This document shows, piece by piece, positions 28,371-37,093 of a DNA stretch of 64,000 bases. Made by a program: the position numbers and the translations under genes. The DNA is taken from assembly GCF_000403645.1 (NCBI RefSeq), contig NC_021313.1, forward strand, positions 1,383,014-1,447,013, read 5' to 3'. The notes under the pieces are model-generated. The model was not told the DNA's origin. It made no database searches and saw only the letters and a program-made list of their open reading frames with translations. Origin of the DNA: Salinarchaeum sp. Harcht-Bsk1. Lineage in GTDB: Archaea; Halobacteriota; Halobacteria; Halobacteriales; Salinarchaeaceae. How positions within the stretch are numbered: position 1 is the first letter of the stretch; every line of letters starts with the position of its first letter.

Positions 28371-29444
28371 ATGGACACCGACGCCTCGCGGTACCACGCG
28401 TTCGTTGGGACGTACACCGATGGCGACAGCGACGGCATCTACACCTGCTCGCTCGATCCGACGACCGGCGTGCTCGAACGCGTCGGCGTCACCGACGCGG
28501 GCGATGACCCGTCGTTCGTCGCGGTCCACCCGAGCGGCGACTACCTCTACGCCGTGAACGAGGTCGACGACGGCGCCGTCACGGCCATGGAGATCGACCG
28601 GGAATCCGGCGACCTCTCCGTGCTCAACCGGGTCGTCACCGGGGGCGGCGCGGACCCGTGTTACTGCGAGGTCGACGCCACTGGCGAGCATCTCCTCGTC
28701 GCCCACTACACCGGCGGCAGCGTCGCGGTCGTCCCCATCGGCGAGGACGGCCGCGTCGACGATCCGACGCACCTGGTCGAGCACGAGGGCTCCGGCCCGA
28801 ACGAGGAGCGACAGGAGGCCGCCCATCCCCACAGCATCCGTGCGGGGCCGGCCAACCGGTTCGTCTACGCCCCCGACCTCGGCGCCGACCGCGTGTTCGT
28901 CTACGAGTTCGACGTCGACGCCGGCCGACTCGAACCGGCCGAGCAGCCCGCCGTCGAACTCCCCGGCGGTGCTGGCCCACGGCACATGGCCTTCCACCCG
29001 GAGGAGCCACTCGTCTACCTGCTGAACGAACTGGACTCGACGCTGACCGTCCTGGAGCGCGATCCCGACACCGGCGCGCTCGAGGTCCTCGACGCCGCCT
29101 CGACGCTTCCCGATGGCGTCGACGACAACCTCACAGCCGACGTTCACGTCCACGACTCCGGCGAGTGGGTGTACGCCTCGAATCGGGGCCACGACAGCGT
29201 CGCGGTCTTCGCCGTGGGCGAGGACGGCCGGTCGCTCTCGCGTACCCAGGTCGTCTCGACGGGCGGGGAGTGGCCTCGGAACGTCGCGCTCACGCCCGGC
29301 GGCGACTACCTGCTCGCGGAGAACGCCCACACCGACGAGGTCGTCACGTTCGCGATCGATTCCGAGGACGGGACCCTCGAGCCGACCGACGACGTCGAGG
29401 CGATTCCCTCGCCGACCTGCCTGCAGTTCCTCGCCGCGGAGTGA
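28371..29444 (+). CDS. lactonase family protein (6-phosphogluconolactonase type, seven-bladed propeller)
   Basis: A 357-residue beta-propeller protein. It starts HAFVGTYTDGDSDGIYTCSLD and carries repeated blade motifs (SFVAVHPSGDYLYAVNE, NRFVYAPDLGADRVFVYEFD, PRHMAFHPEEPLVYLLNELD, EWVYASNRGHDSVAVF, PRNVALTPGGDYLLAEN). This is the Lactonase_7 family (YbhE/Pgl, carboxymuconate cyclase-like). It would open a sugar lactone to the acid, a sensible first step for the sugar-acid enzymes downstream. A box near 28338-28345 sits about 30 bases before the ATG. The exact lactone is unknown. Confidence 0.87.
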   Translation: MDTDASRYHAFVGTYTDGDSDGIYTCSLDPTTGVLERVGVTDAGDDPSFVAVHPSGDYLYAVNEVDDGAVTAMEIDRESGDLSVLNRVVTGGGADPCYCEVDATGEHLLVAHYTGGSVAVVPIGEDGRVDDPTHLVEHEGSGPNEERQEAAHPHSIRAGPANRFVYAPDLGADRVFVYEFDVDAGRLEPAEQPAVELPGGAGPRHMAFHPEEPLVYLLNELDSTLTVLERDPDTGALEVLDAASTLPDGVDDNLTADVHVHDSGEWVYASNRGHDSVAVFAVGEDGRSLSRTQVVSTGGEWPRNVALTPGGDYLLAENAHTDEVVTFAIDSEDGTLEPTDDVEAIPSPTCLQFLAAE

Positions 29445-29545
29445 CCCAAGGCCCGTCGAGCGCCGCGTTCCTCGACGCCTCTGTGGACGTTGCTACGACA
29501 GCAGAGAGTGAATGGCTCGGGGACGACTGGCGAAGCAGGTCGCCG

Positions 29546-29565
29546 TTACAGCCGTACCGGTGTAA
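29546..29565. repeat. second copy of the 20-base palindrome
   Basis: TTACAGCCGTACCGGTGTAA, one base different from 25507-25526. Here it sits in the 145-base gap between the convergent 3' ends of the lactonase and iclR genes. An extended dyad, CCGTTACA at 29543-29550 and TGTAACGG at 29561-29568, has perfect 8-base arms. No promoter is expected at this place. Confidence 0.6.
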
Positions 29566-29589
29566 CGGATTGGCGCCCGTCGGCTCCAG

Positions 29590-30372
29590 TCAGTCGTGCT
29601 GGGCGCGCTGGTGCGTGACGTTGATCTCGATCTCGCGAGCCACGTTCGAGACGAGCTGGGGGTACTCCTCCCTGAACCGCTCCCCGCGGACGCGGTGGGT
29701 CGGGCCGGTCATCGCGAGTGCGCCGAGGACCTCGCCGGACCCCTCGTGCGTGATCGGGGCGCCGATCCCGCGCATCCCGTCGATGCGCTCCTCGTCGTCG
29801 AGCGAGAACCCACGCTCGCGGGTACGCTGAACGTCCTCGCGGAGTTCGTCCTCGTCGACGATCGTGTTCTTGGCGTGTCGATCGAGGTCGATCTCGTCGA
29901 GCACCGCCTCGAAGGTCTCCGTCGACAAGTTCGCGAGCATCGCCTTGCCGGTCGCGGTGGCGTGGATCGGGAGTTCCAGGCCGGGGTAGGAGTCCGTAGT
30001 CACGGCCTTCGACCCCCGCGCCTGGTAGACCGGAACGGAGTTGGTCCCGTAGAAGGCCGAGAGGACGGAGAGCTCCTCGGTCTCCCGGGCGAGGTTCGTC
30101 GCCGGGATCTGGCCGTGCTGGAACAGTTCGAGGTCGTCGCGAGCGTGACCGCCGAAGCGGAGCCACCGCAGCCCGACGACGTACCGGTCGCCGTCCCGTT
30201 CGACGAACCCGCGCTCCCGGAGGGTCGCGAGGTGGTCGTGGACGGTACTCTTCGAGACGCCGAGTTCGTCGGCGACCTCGGTGACCCTGGCGCCGTTGGC
30301 GTCCCGCAGGATCTCCAGGATCTCCAGCGCCGTCCCGATCGCCTTCACCCGGTCGGTCTCGCGCCCGTGCAT
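29590..30372 (-). CDS. IclR family transcriptional regulator
   Basis: A 260-residue regulator. The N-terminal winged helix-turn-helix is clear (IGTALEILEIL...VTEVADELGVSKSTVHDHLATLRERGFVERDGD), followed by the IclR effector domain with LPIHATATGKAML and RGIGAPITHEGSGEVLGAL. The ATG at 30372 begins right before the HTH and has an AT-rich box (CTTAGTT on the plus strand) at about -25; the longer frame up to 30486 adds 38 unconserved residues and would run through the candidate binding site. IclR proteins in haloarchaea often control sugar and sugar-acid catabolism, which fits the surrounding genes. Confidence 0.88.
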   Translation of the reverse strand: MHGRETDRVKAIGTALEILEILRDANGARVTEVADELGVSKSTVHDHLATLRERGFVERDGDRYVVGLRWLRFGGHARDDLELFQHGQIPATNLARETEELSVLSAFYGTNSVPVYQARGSKAVTTDSYPGLELPIHATATGKAMLANLSTETFEAVLDEIDLDRHAKNTIVDEDELREDVQRTRERGFSLDDEERIDGMRGIGAPITHEGSGEVLGALAMTGPTHRVRGERFREEYPQLVSNVAREIEINVTHQRAQHD

Positions 30373-30458
30373 ACGACGGTCTTCGGTCCGGTTCCCCTTA
30401 GTTCTGTTCCCCATCACCGAACGATCGCGCCAGCGAGCGCCCGGCGAACCCGTTGTGT

Positions 30459-30474
30459 GGTAACGGGTAACGAA
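30459..30474 (+). promoter_or_regulatory. candidate IclR operator, copy 1
   Basis: GGTAACGGGTAACGAA contains the direct repeat GGTAAC/GGTAAC with 7-base spacing. It matches 14 of 16 bases with 52050-52065, which overlaps the TATA box of a sugar isomerase gene. Its location about 90 bases before the iclR start suggests autoregulation. Confidence 0.4.
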
Positions 30475-30488
30475 CTCGCTTCTCATTG

Positions 30489-30503
30489 CGCCAGAATCTG
30501 GCG
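30489..30503. promoter_or_regulatory. 15-base palindrome upstream of iclR
   Basis: Arms CGCCAGA and TCTGGCG around a single A. It is adjacent to the GGTAAC motif. It could be a second regulator site; no second copy was noticed. Confidence 0.35.
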
Positions 30504-30759
30504 TTGTAGCGCTGCTAACCGCCGTTCGTAGCGCAACCGTTGGCAGCGAAGGAGGCCGAGTTGACGTCAGGACGTTCCGTAATAACGAACGATCGGCAAT
30601 CTCGGAGTTCGTTCCAGTTCGCTGGAGACGGAGTTCCAGCTCTCAGGAGGCAGAGACGCTATCCACGGGCCCGCGGGCACGAGAGTACTCCGAGGACGTC
30701 GGGGCGTGTTCCGCTATTCCGAACGCCCTGGCGATCGGTATCCGCGATCGTCGGGAGAG

Positions 30760-31650
30760 TTACTCGTCGAGGTACGTCAGTACGCCGTCGACGTTGAGCC
30801 GGACGAGTTCCCACGCGACGCGCTCCTCGTACAGATCGGCGTACAGGTGGTCCTCGAGCAGCGCGTCGACGATGGCCGCGGTGTCGTCGTGGCGCTCGTG
30901 CAGTTCGGCGACCGCCTCGACCCACTCATCGAGCACCGTGCGATACTCGGCGATCGCCTGCTGGGGAGCCGTGTGTTCGCCGTAGTGCGGGAAGTAGATG
31001 GCGTCGAGTTCGCTGTCGGCGAAGCCGTCGAGGCTCTCCTCGATCGCGTCGGGATCGAAGTCCGGTGGGGGCGTGCTCGGGACGACCGTGTCGTCTACGT
31101 ACTCGCCGCACTCGTCACCGGGGAACAGACAACCGTTGTCGCCGTCGTAGTACGCGACCTGGTGGGGTGCGTGACCCGGGGCGTGGACGACCTCCAGCGA
31201 CCGTGCGCCGAGGTCGATCGTCTCGCCGCCCTCGAGGACGCGGATTCGGTCGCGAGGGATCGGCCGCATCGTCCCGTAGTCGTTTGCGAGATCGCCGACC
31301 GCTTCGTGGACGCCCTCGACGAGTTTCGGAACGACCTCCGGGTCGGAGATGAAGTCCACGCCGTACTCGTGACAGAGCACGGTCGCGTTCGCACAGGCCT
31401 CGACGATCTCGGCGGCACCCCCCGCGTGATCCATGTGGATGTGCGTGAGCGCGACGTACTCCACGTCCGCGGGATCGAGGCCGATCTCGTCGAGGGCGTC
31501 GAGAATGTGCGGCGCACCCGTCGAGAGTCCGGTGTCCACGATCGTGGGCTGTTCGTCGTCGACGACGTAGGCGGCGGTCCGCTCGGGAATCCCCATCTCG
31601 TGGGTGTCGACGACGTACGTCTCGGGACTCACGGCGACTGGTTCGACCAT
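30760..31650 (-). CDS. MBL-fold metallo-hydrolase
   Basis: A 296-residue metallo-beta-lactamase fold protein. The HxHxDH motif is THIHMDHAGG with His70, His72, Asp74 and His75. Further ligands are LCHEYG (His near 100), the His of APGHAPH, the Asp of FPGDECG and the His of FPHYGEH, so the dinuclear metal site looks complete. The start at 31650 fits a minus-strand TATA box (GGTTTATG, about 31674-31683). The substrate is unknown; lactones, thioesters and glyoxalase-type substrates are all possible for this fold. It is divergent from the sugar-acid operon that starts at 31799. Confidence 0.85.
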   Translation of the reverse strand: MVEPVAVSPETYVVDTHEMGIPERTAAYVVDDEQPTIVDTGLSTGAPHILDALDEIGLDPADVEYVALTHIHMDHAGGAAEIVEACANATVLCHEYGVDFISDPEVVPKLVEGVHEAVGDLANDYGTMRPIPRDRIRVLEGGETIDLGARSLEVVHAPGHAPHQVAYYDGDNGCLFPGDECGEYVDDTVVPSTPPPDFDPDAIEESLDGFADSELDAIYFPHYGEHTAPQQAIAEYRTVLDEWVEAVAELHERHDDTAAIVDALLEDHLYADLYEERVAWELVRLNVDGVLTYLDE

Positions 31651-31798
31651 ACCCGGCGTCACCACGCTCGCGGGCATAAACCTGTGGCCGGGCGGAGCGC
31701 TGACCGGGCGGGGCGGTCACTGGCCAGCGCGGTGACCCGGGACGGCGCTGCCGCCGGACCAACATTTATCGTACCGCATTACCGATTCAGGCCACACG

Positions 31799-32584
31799 AT
31801 GGCTACCAAGAGACACGCCGAGCGGACTGCGATCGTCACCGGCGCATCCAGCGGGATCGGTCGTCGCATCGCACTCCAGTTCGCCGAAGAGGGCGCGAAC
31901 GTCGTCTGTGCCTCCCGGAGCAACGAACCCCACCAGGGGGTACACCACGACACCGACGTCGCGAGGCCCACCGAGCAGGTGATTCGGGAGGACTACGACG
32001 GCGACGCCATCTTCGTCTCGACGGACGTGAGCGACCCCGACGAGGTCCGGAATCTCGTCGACGAGACCGTCGATCGCTTCGGCGGCATCGACGTGCTCGT
32101 CAACAACGCCGGCGTCTTCGTCGAGGGCGACTCCCAGGAGACCTCCGTCGACGACTGGCAGTTCATGCTCTCCGTCGACCTCGACGGCACGTTCTACTGC
32201 TGCAAGTTCGCGATCCCGCACCTCAAGGAGTCCTCGGGCCACATCGTCAACATCGCCTCGGTGAACGCGACCGAAGGCGGCTCCGGACCCGCCTATGCGG
32301 CGGCGAACGCCGGGCAGGTCAACCTCACCCGCGACCTCGCGGTCGAACTCGGTCCCCACGACGTCAACGTCAACTGCCTCTCGCCGGGCTACATCAAGAC
32401 GCCGATCCAGGACTACCAGGACGAGGAGAGCATCCAGATCTCCCGGGAGCAGACGCTCCTCCCCGAACTCGGCGAGCCAGAGGAGGTCGCGACCGTCGTG
32501 ACCTTCCTCGCTAGCGAGGAGGCGAGCTACGTCCACGGCGCCGACATCTACGTCGACGGCGGGTGGGCAGCCCACCGGGTCTGA
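31799..32584 (+). CDS. short-chain dehydrogenase with altered catalytic Lys
   Basis: A 261-residue SDR. The Rossmann motif TGASSGIG is at residues 14-21, NNAG at 102-105, the catalytic Ser near 154 (NIASVNA) and Tyr166. The usual YxxxK is YAAAN here: residue 170 is Asn (AAC), one base from AAG for Lys. All other family features are intact, including the C-terminal ASYVHGADIYVDGG. The loss of the Lys should impair proton relay and cofactor ribose binding, so the enzyme may be slow, altered or inactive. TATA-like ATTTATCG lies 28-36 bases before the ATG. It heads an operon with the kinase and PdxA2-like genes and probably oxidises a polyol or sugar acid. Confidence 0.85.
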   Translation: MATKRHAERTAIVTGASSGIGRRIALQFAEEGANVVCASRSNEPHQGVHHDTDVARPTEQVIREDYDGDAIFVSTDVSDPDEVRNLVDETVDRFGGIDVLVNNAGVFVEGDSQETSVDDWQFMLSVDLDGTFYCCKFAIPHLKESSGHIVNIASVNATEGGSGPAYAAANAGQVNLTRDLAVELGPHDVNVNCLSPGYIKTPIQDYQDEESIQISREQTLLPELGEPEEVATVVTFLASEEASYVHGADIYVDGGWAAHRV

Positions 32585-32586
32585 CC

Positions 32587-33834
32587 GTGTCCTACCTCGT
32601 CGTCGCCGACGACCTCACCGGTGCGAACGACACCGGTGCCGCGTTCGCCGCCACGGGCCAGGAGACGGTGATCGAGATCGAGGGCGGTGGAGATGGACGC
32701 GAGGACGCTAGCGATGCTGCCGTTCGGGTCGTCAACACCGACTCACGCTACAGCGATCCGGCGACCGCCGCCGAGCGAGTCCGATCGGCCGTCGAGCGTG
32801 CGCCCGACGCCGACGTCTACAAGAAGGTCGATTCGACGCTCCGGGGGAACCTCGTCGCCGAGATCGACGCGGCGATGGCGGCCAGCGGTGCGGACCTCGC
32901 GATCGTGGCCCCGGCGTTCCCGGCGACCGGCCGGATCACTGTCGGCGGCTACCACCTCGTCGAGGAGACGCCGGTGGCTGAGACCGCGGCTGGCCGCGAC
33001 GCCAAGGGGCCGACGACGTCCCACGTGCCGACGCTCCTCGAGGCGTCGTCGTACCCGGTCGTCCACCGGTCGCTCGACGACCTCGGCGAGTCTGTGGCGC
33101 TCCGGGCGTCCTTCGAGGAACTGGCGGCCTCCGGCGACGGCGCCCTCGTCGTCGCCGACGCGACCACCGACGAGCACCTCGAACGCGTGGCCGACGCCGC
33201 GGCCGCGGCGAGGGAAGCGGCGGGCATCGACGTGCTGTTCGTCGGGAGCGGCGGGCTGGCGGCCCACGTGGGAAGCGGTGGATCGAGCGCCGTCCTCGGC
33301 GTCGTCGGGAGCGTCGCCCCCGAGACGTTCGAGCAACTCGAGGCGGTCCCGGACGACCAGGTCGTTCTACTCGACTCCGAACTGGTCGTCACCGAGCCGG
33401 CGGCCGCGGTCGCCGACGCCGCCGAGGCGCTCGGGCAACGGCTCGACGACGACCAGCCGGCCGTCGTGACCGCCGCGACCGACCGGGAGGACGTCGAAGC
33501 GACGCTCGCCGCCGGTCGGGCCACGGGGCTCGACGACGAGGAGATCCGCGACCACGTCGCCGAGGCTCTGGGGAAGACGGCCCTCACCGTCGAACGGGAC
33601 CACGGGATCGACGGGCTGTTCGCGACGGGCGGCGCCGTGGCCACGGCGACCTTCGACGCGTTCGACGCGATGGGCGTCCGCCTGACGGGCCACCAGGTCG
33701 AGGCCGGTATTCCGCTGGGACGGATCCAGGGCGGACGGGCCGACGGCCTGGCGGTCGTCACGAAAGCGGGCGCGTTCGGCGGCGAAACGGCAATCGTTAA
33801 TGGACTCCGCTTCCTCGCGAGGTACGATGACTGA
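32587..33834 (+). CDS. four-carbon acid sugar kinase (tetronate kinase family, DUF1537)
   Basis: A 415-residue kinase. The N-terminal sugar-binding part has VVADDLTGANDTGAAFA and YKKVDSTLRGNL, the signature of the OtnK/DtnK/LtnK family; the C-terminal nucleotide-binding part ends TGGAVATATFDAF...RIQGGRADGLAVVTKAGAFG. These enzymes phosphorylate D-erythronate, D-threonate or related acids. The GTG at 32587, 3 bases after the SDR stop, begins the conserved text; the upstream extension overlaps the SDR. It overlaps the PdxA-like gene by 8 bases. The kinase-PdxA2 pair is the known core of four-carbon acid sugar catabolism to dihydroxyacetone phosphate. Confidence 0.88.
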   Translation: MSYLVVADDLTGANDTGAAFAATGQETVIEIEGGGDGREDASDAAVRVVNTDSRYSDPATAAERVRSAVERAPDADVYKKVDSTLRGNLVAEIDAAMAASGADLAIVAPAFPATGRITVGGYHLVEETPVAETAAGRDAKGPTTSHVPTLLEASSYPVVHRSLDDLGESVALRASFEELAASGDGALVVADATTDEHLERVADAAAAAREAAGIDVLFVGSGGLAAHVGSGGSSAVLGVVGSVAPETFEQLEAVPDDQVVLLDSELVVTEPAAAVADAAEALGQRLDDDQPAVVTAATDREDVEATLAAGRATGLDDEEIRDHVAEALGKTALTVERDHGIDGLFATGGAVATATFDAFDAMGVRLTGHQVEAGIPLGRIQGGRADGLAVVTKAGAFGGETAIVNGLRFLARYDD

Positions 33835-34816
33835 CCTGCCAGTCGTGGGCGTCACGATGGGCGATCCGGCGGGGATCGGGGCCGAAATCGTCGTCGAGGG
33901 GCACGACGAAATCGCCGCGCTCGCCGACGTCGTCGTGATCGGCGACGCGTCGGTCCTTCGCGCCGCCGTGGAGTGCTGTGACTCGTCGCTGTCCGTCGAG
34001 GCGGTCGACGACGTCGCCGAGGCGTCCTTCGCCGACGACGCCGTCAGCGTCCTCGACCTCGACCTCGTCGACGACCTCGAGTACGGGGTCATCCGCGAGG
34101 AGTACGGCGCGGCGAGCCTCGCCTACGTCGAGAAGGCGATCGAACTGGCGAAGGCCGGCACGATCGACGCGATCACGACCGCGCCCATCCACAAGCAGGC
34201 GACCCGCATGGCCGGCAGCGAGCACGCTGGCCACACCGGCCTGCTCGCCGCCCGCACCGACACCGACGTCTACTCGATGATGCTCGTCCACGACGACCTC
34301 CGCGTCTCCCACGTGAGCACGCACGTCCCGCTCCGAGAGGCCTGCGACCTGGTCACGACGGAGGCCGTCCTCGACACGATCCGCGTGACCGACGAGGGGC
34401 TCCGCCAGCTCGGCGTCGAGGAGCCAATCATCGCCGTCGCGGGACTCAATCCCCACGCCAGCGACGGTGGCCTGCTCGGCGACGAGGAGGCCGCGGAGAT
34501 CGAACCCGCCGTCGAGCGAGCTCGCGAGGAGGGCATCGACGCGGTTGGCCCGGAACCGCCGGACACCGTCTATCCGCAGGCCGCTGGCGGCGCCGCCGAT
34601 TGCGTCGTCTCGATGTACCACGACCAGGGCCACATCCCGATCAAGATGCTCGGCTTCGGCGACGGCGCCGTCACCGGCGTCAACGTGACGATCGGGCTGC
34701 CGATCGTCCGCACCAGCGTCGACCACGGGACTGCTTTCGATATCGCTGGCACGTGCCAGGCCGACCCGACGAGTCTGATCGACGCCGTCGAGGTCGCCGT
34801 CAGGGCTGCGCGGTAG
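33827..34816 (+). CDS. PdxA2-type 4-phospho-D-threonate / D-erythronate dehydrogenase
   Basis: A 329-residue PdxA-family NAD-dependent dehydrogenase. It starts VGVTMGDPAGIGAEI; the metal and substrate motifs include TTAPIHKQ, AGLNPHASDGG and MYHDQGHIPIKML, then GLPIVRTSVDHGTAFDIAG. Because haloarchaea do not use the PdxA/PdxJ route for vitamin B6 as far as is known and the gene overlaps a tetronate kinase, it should be the catabolic PdxA2, which oxidises and decarboxylates a phosphorylated four-carbon acid to dihydroxyacetone phosphate. The internal ATG at 33827 is used because the longer start lies inside the kinase. Confidence 0.87.
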   Translation: MTDLPVVGVTMGDPAGIGAEIVVEGHDEIAALADVVVIGDASVLRAAVECCDSSLSVEAVDDVAEASFADDAVSVLDLDLVDDLEYGVIREEYGAASLAYVEKAIELAKAGTIDAITTAPIHKQATRMAGSEHAGHTGLLAARTDTDVYSMMLVHDDLRVSHVSTHVPLREACDLVTTEAVLDTIRVTDEGLRQLGVEEPIIAVAGLNPHASDGGLLGDEEAAEIEPAVERAREEGIDAVGPEPPDTVYPQAAGGAADCVVSMYHDQGHIPIKMLGFGDGAVTGVNVTIGLPIVRTSVDHGTAFDIAGTCQADPTSLIDAVEVAVRAAR

Positions 34817-34919
34817 CGGTCACGGCGTGAGGCCGCGAGGAGAGTTCGCGGAAACGACAACTGCGCCAGTGCGCTCAGGAACGCTCGGTAGGTCGACGGA
34901 ACCGTACCGGCCGAGCGCC

Positions 34920-36929
34920 TCACCTCGCCGCTTCGATCGCGTCCAGTGCCTCGGGGTTCTCGACGCTGCTCAGGTCGCCGAGTTCCTCGCCCGTGTAGGC
35001 GGCCTGGACCGCACGGCGGACGATCTTGCCGCTCTGCGTCTTCGGGAACGCGTCGACGAACAGCACCTCGCGGGGACGGAACGGTTTGCCCTGCTCCTCG
35101 CCGACGGTTTCCATGATCCCTTCGGCCAGGTCCGAGTCTGGATCGACGTCCGGTTCGGGGACGACGTAGAGGACCACCGCGGTTCCCGTGGTGTCGTCGG
35201 GGACGCCGATGGCCGCCGCCTGGTTGACCGCGTCGTGCTCCATCGCGGCGCCTTCGACCTCCGCCGGGCCGACCTTCCGACCGGCGACGTTGAGCGCGTC
35301 GTCGGCCCGGCCGTGGAGGAACCACAGGCCGTCCTCGTCGACCTGCGCCCAGTCGCCGTGGTCCCACAGGTCCTCCCAGGTCGACCAGTACTCCTCGAGG
35401 TAGCGCTCGTCGCCGGACCACAGCGACTTCGTCATCGACGGGCAGGAGTCCTTGGCGACGAGGTACCCCCGTTCGTGCTCGTCGGCGACGGAGTTGCCCT
35501 CGGCGTCGACGACGTCGATGTCCATCCCGAGGCCGGGGCCGCCGAGCGTGCAGGGCTTCAGCGACTGGATCGGCATCGGCATCAGGAAGCAGCCACAGAT
35601 CTCCGTGCCGCCGGAGATATTGACGATCGGACACTCGCCGCCGCCGACGTGCTCGAGGAACCACTGCCAGGACTCGGGGTCCCAGGGCTCGCCCGTCGAG
35701 CCGAGGAGCCGGAGCGAGGAGAGGTCGTGGCCCTCCAGCCACTCCTCGCCGTGCTTCCGGAGGGCGCGGATCGCCGTCGGCGAGATGCCGAACTGCGTGA
35801 GTCCGTGCCGGTCGATCATGCGCCAGAACCGGTCGGGCTCCGGGTGGTCGGGCGCTCCCTCGTACATGAACACGGTCCCGCCGAAGGTGTGGTTCCCGAC
35901 GAGCGTCCAGGGGCCCATCATCCAGCCGATGTCCGACACCCAAAAGAAGCGGTCGGCCGGTTGCTGGTCGAACCCGAAGTGGATCTCCTTGGCGCACTGC
36001 GTGAGGATCCCGGCGTGCGTGTGGACGATCCCCTTCGGTTCGCCGGTCGTCCCGGAGGAGTACAGCAGCATCGACTCCTGGTCGGACGGGAGGTGTTTGG
36101 TCGCGTACTCGTCGGGCTGTGGGCCGATCGCGTCGGCCCACCAGGCGTCGCGCTCGTCGTCCCAGCCGACGTCGACCGCGCCGTCGCTCGCACCGATCCG
36201 GTCGACGACGACGGTGTGCTCGACGTGCCCCGCGGCCTCGATGGCCTCGTCGGCGGTGTCCTTGAGCACCACCTCGCTCCCACGCCGGTAGAAGCCGTCG
36301 CCGGTGAACAGGACGCTGCACTCGCTGTCGGCGATCCGGGTCGCGGTCGCGTCGACGCCGAACCCCGAGAAGATCGGCACCGCGATCGCCCCGACCTTGA
36401 GGCAGCCGTAGAGGATCGAGACGACCTCGGGGACCATCGGCATGTACAGCCCGACCGTGTCGCCGGTCTCGATCCCGACGGACTCCAGGTAGTTCGCGAC
36501 CCGGTTCGCCTCGCGGTGCAGTTCGTGGTAGGTCACCTCGCGCACGTCGCCCGGCTCGCCCTCCCAGATGAGTGCGACCGAGTTGCGAGCCTCGGCGTCC
36601 ACCGCGGCGTGCCTGTCGAGCACGTTGTGGGCGACGTTGAGCTCGCCCCCGGGGTACCAGTCGGTGAACTGCGGCCCGTCGGAATCGTCCCGAACCCGCT
36701 CGTAGTCCTCGTAGAACTCGATCCCGAGGTAGTCGACCAGTTCGTCCCAGAACCACTCGACGCCCGAGTCCGGTTCGCCGGGGACCTCGCTCGTGGTGCG
36801 CTCGATCAGTTCGTCGTAGTCATCGATGCCGTACTCCTGCATAAACTGCCAGACGTTGGTCGACTCGACGAACGACTCCTCGGGTTCGAACGCGAACGAT
36901 TCGCTCCGCTGGGCGTCCTCGCGTGTCAT
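34920..36929 (-). CDS. AMP-forming acyl-CoA synthetase (acetyl-/acetoacetyl-CoA synthetase group)
   Basis: A 669-residue ANL-superfamily ligase. The N-terminal acetyl-CoA synthetase type block (WFWDELVDYLGIEFYEDY...GGELNVAHNVLDRH), the P-loop-like YSSGTTGEPKGIVHTH near residue 285, the GGTEICG motif, and the C-terminal catalytic Lys in TQSGKIVRRAVQ are all present. It activates a short carboxylic acid to its CoA ester with ATP. The ATG at 36929 has a TATA-like AATAATT at about -30; a GTG two codons earlier is less likely. It lies downstream of a keto-acid cleavage enzyme and a hydroxyacyl-CoA dehydrogenase homologue and may activate a product of that pathway. Confidence 0.88.
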   Translation of the reverse strand: MTREDAQRSESFAFEPEESFVESTNVWQFMQEYGIDDYDELIERTTSEVPGEPDSGVEWFWDELVDYLGIEFYEDYERVRDDSDGPQFTDWYPGGELNVAHNVLDRHAAVDAEARNSVALIWEGEPGDVREVTYHELHREANRVANYLESVGIETGDTVGLYMPMVPEVVSILYGCLKVGAIAVPIFSGFGVDATATRIADSECSVLFTGDGFYRRGSEVVLKDTADEAIEAAGHVEHTVVVDRIGASDGAVDVGWDDERDAWWADAIGPQPDEYATKHLPSDQESMLLYSSGTTGEPKGIVHTHAGILTQCAKEIHFGFDQQPADRFFWVSDIGWMMGPWTLVGNHTFGGTVFMYEGAPDHPEPDRFWRMIDRHGLTQFGISPTAIRALRKHGEEWLEGHDLSSLRLLGSTGEPWDPESWQWFLEHVGGGECPIVNISGGTEICGCFLMPMPIQSLKPCTLGGPGLGMDIDVVDAEGNSVADEHERGYLVAKDSCPSMTKSLWSGDERYLEEYWSTWEDLWDHGDWAQVDEDGLWFLHGRADDALNVAGRKVGPAEVEGAAMEHDAVNQAAAIGVPDDTTGTAVVLYVVPEPDVDPDSDLAEGIMETVGEEQGKPFRPREVLFVDAFPKTQSGKIVRRAVQAAYTGEELGDLSSVENPEALDAIEAAR

Positions 36930-37093
36930 CGTCACTGGAAGTGGACGGACGATCCTAATAATTGTACTGTGTGTCCCGGGCAGTCAGGGGTGCGATGCAG
37001 CGAGATGTGCACGCCAGATGCACCAATACCGAGCACGTGCCACGCATCGCCAGGAACGACGGCGCAGCGAGGAGGCGTGCCCGCTCGCCCGCC

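Larger units (their letters stand above)
30373..30759. promoter_or_regulatory. 387-base upstream region of iclR
   Basis: No gene is supported here. It holds the iclR promoter, the GGTAAC-type motif at 30459-30474, and a 15-base perfect palindrome at 30489-30503. The rest, down to the end of the metallo-hydrolase gene, shows nothing recognisable. Confidence 0.45.

Noticed and set aside
34570-36756. A 728-codon minus-strand frame rich in Arg, Gly and Pro
   Set aside because: It is the frame-shifted shadow of the acyl-CoA synthetase on the same strand; no motif and highly biased composition.
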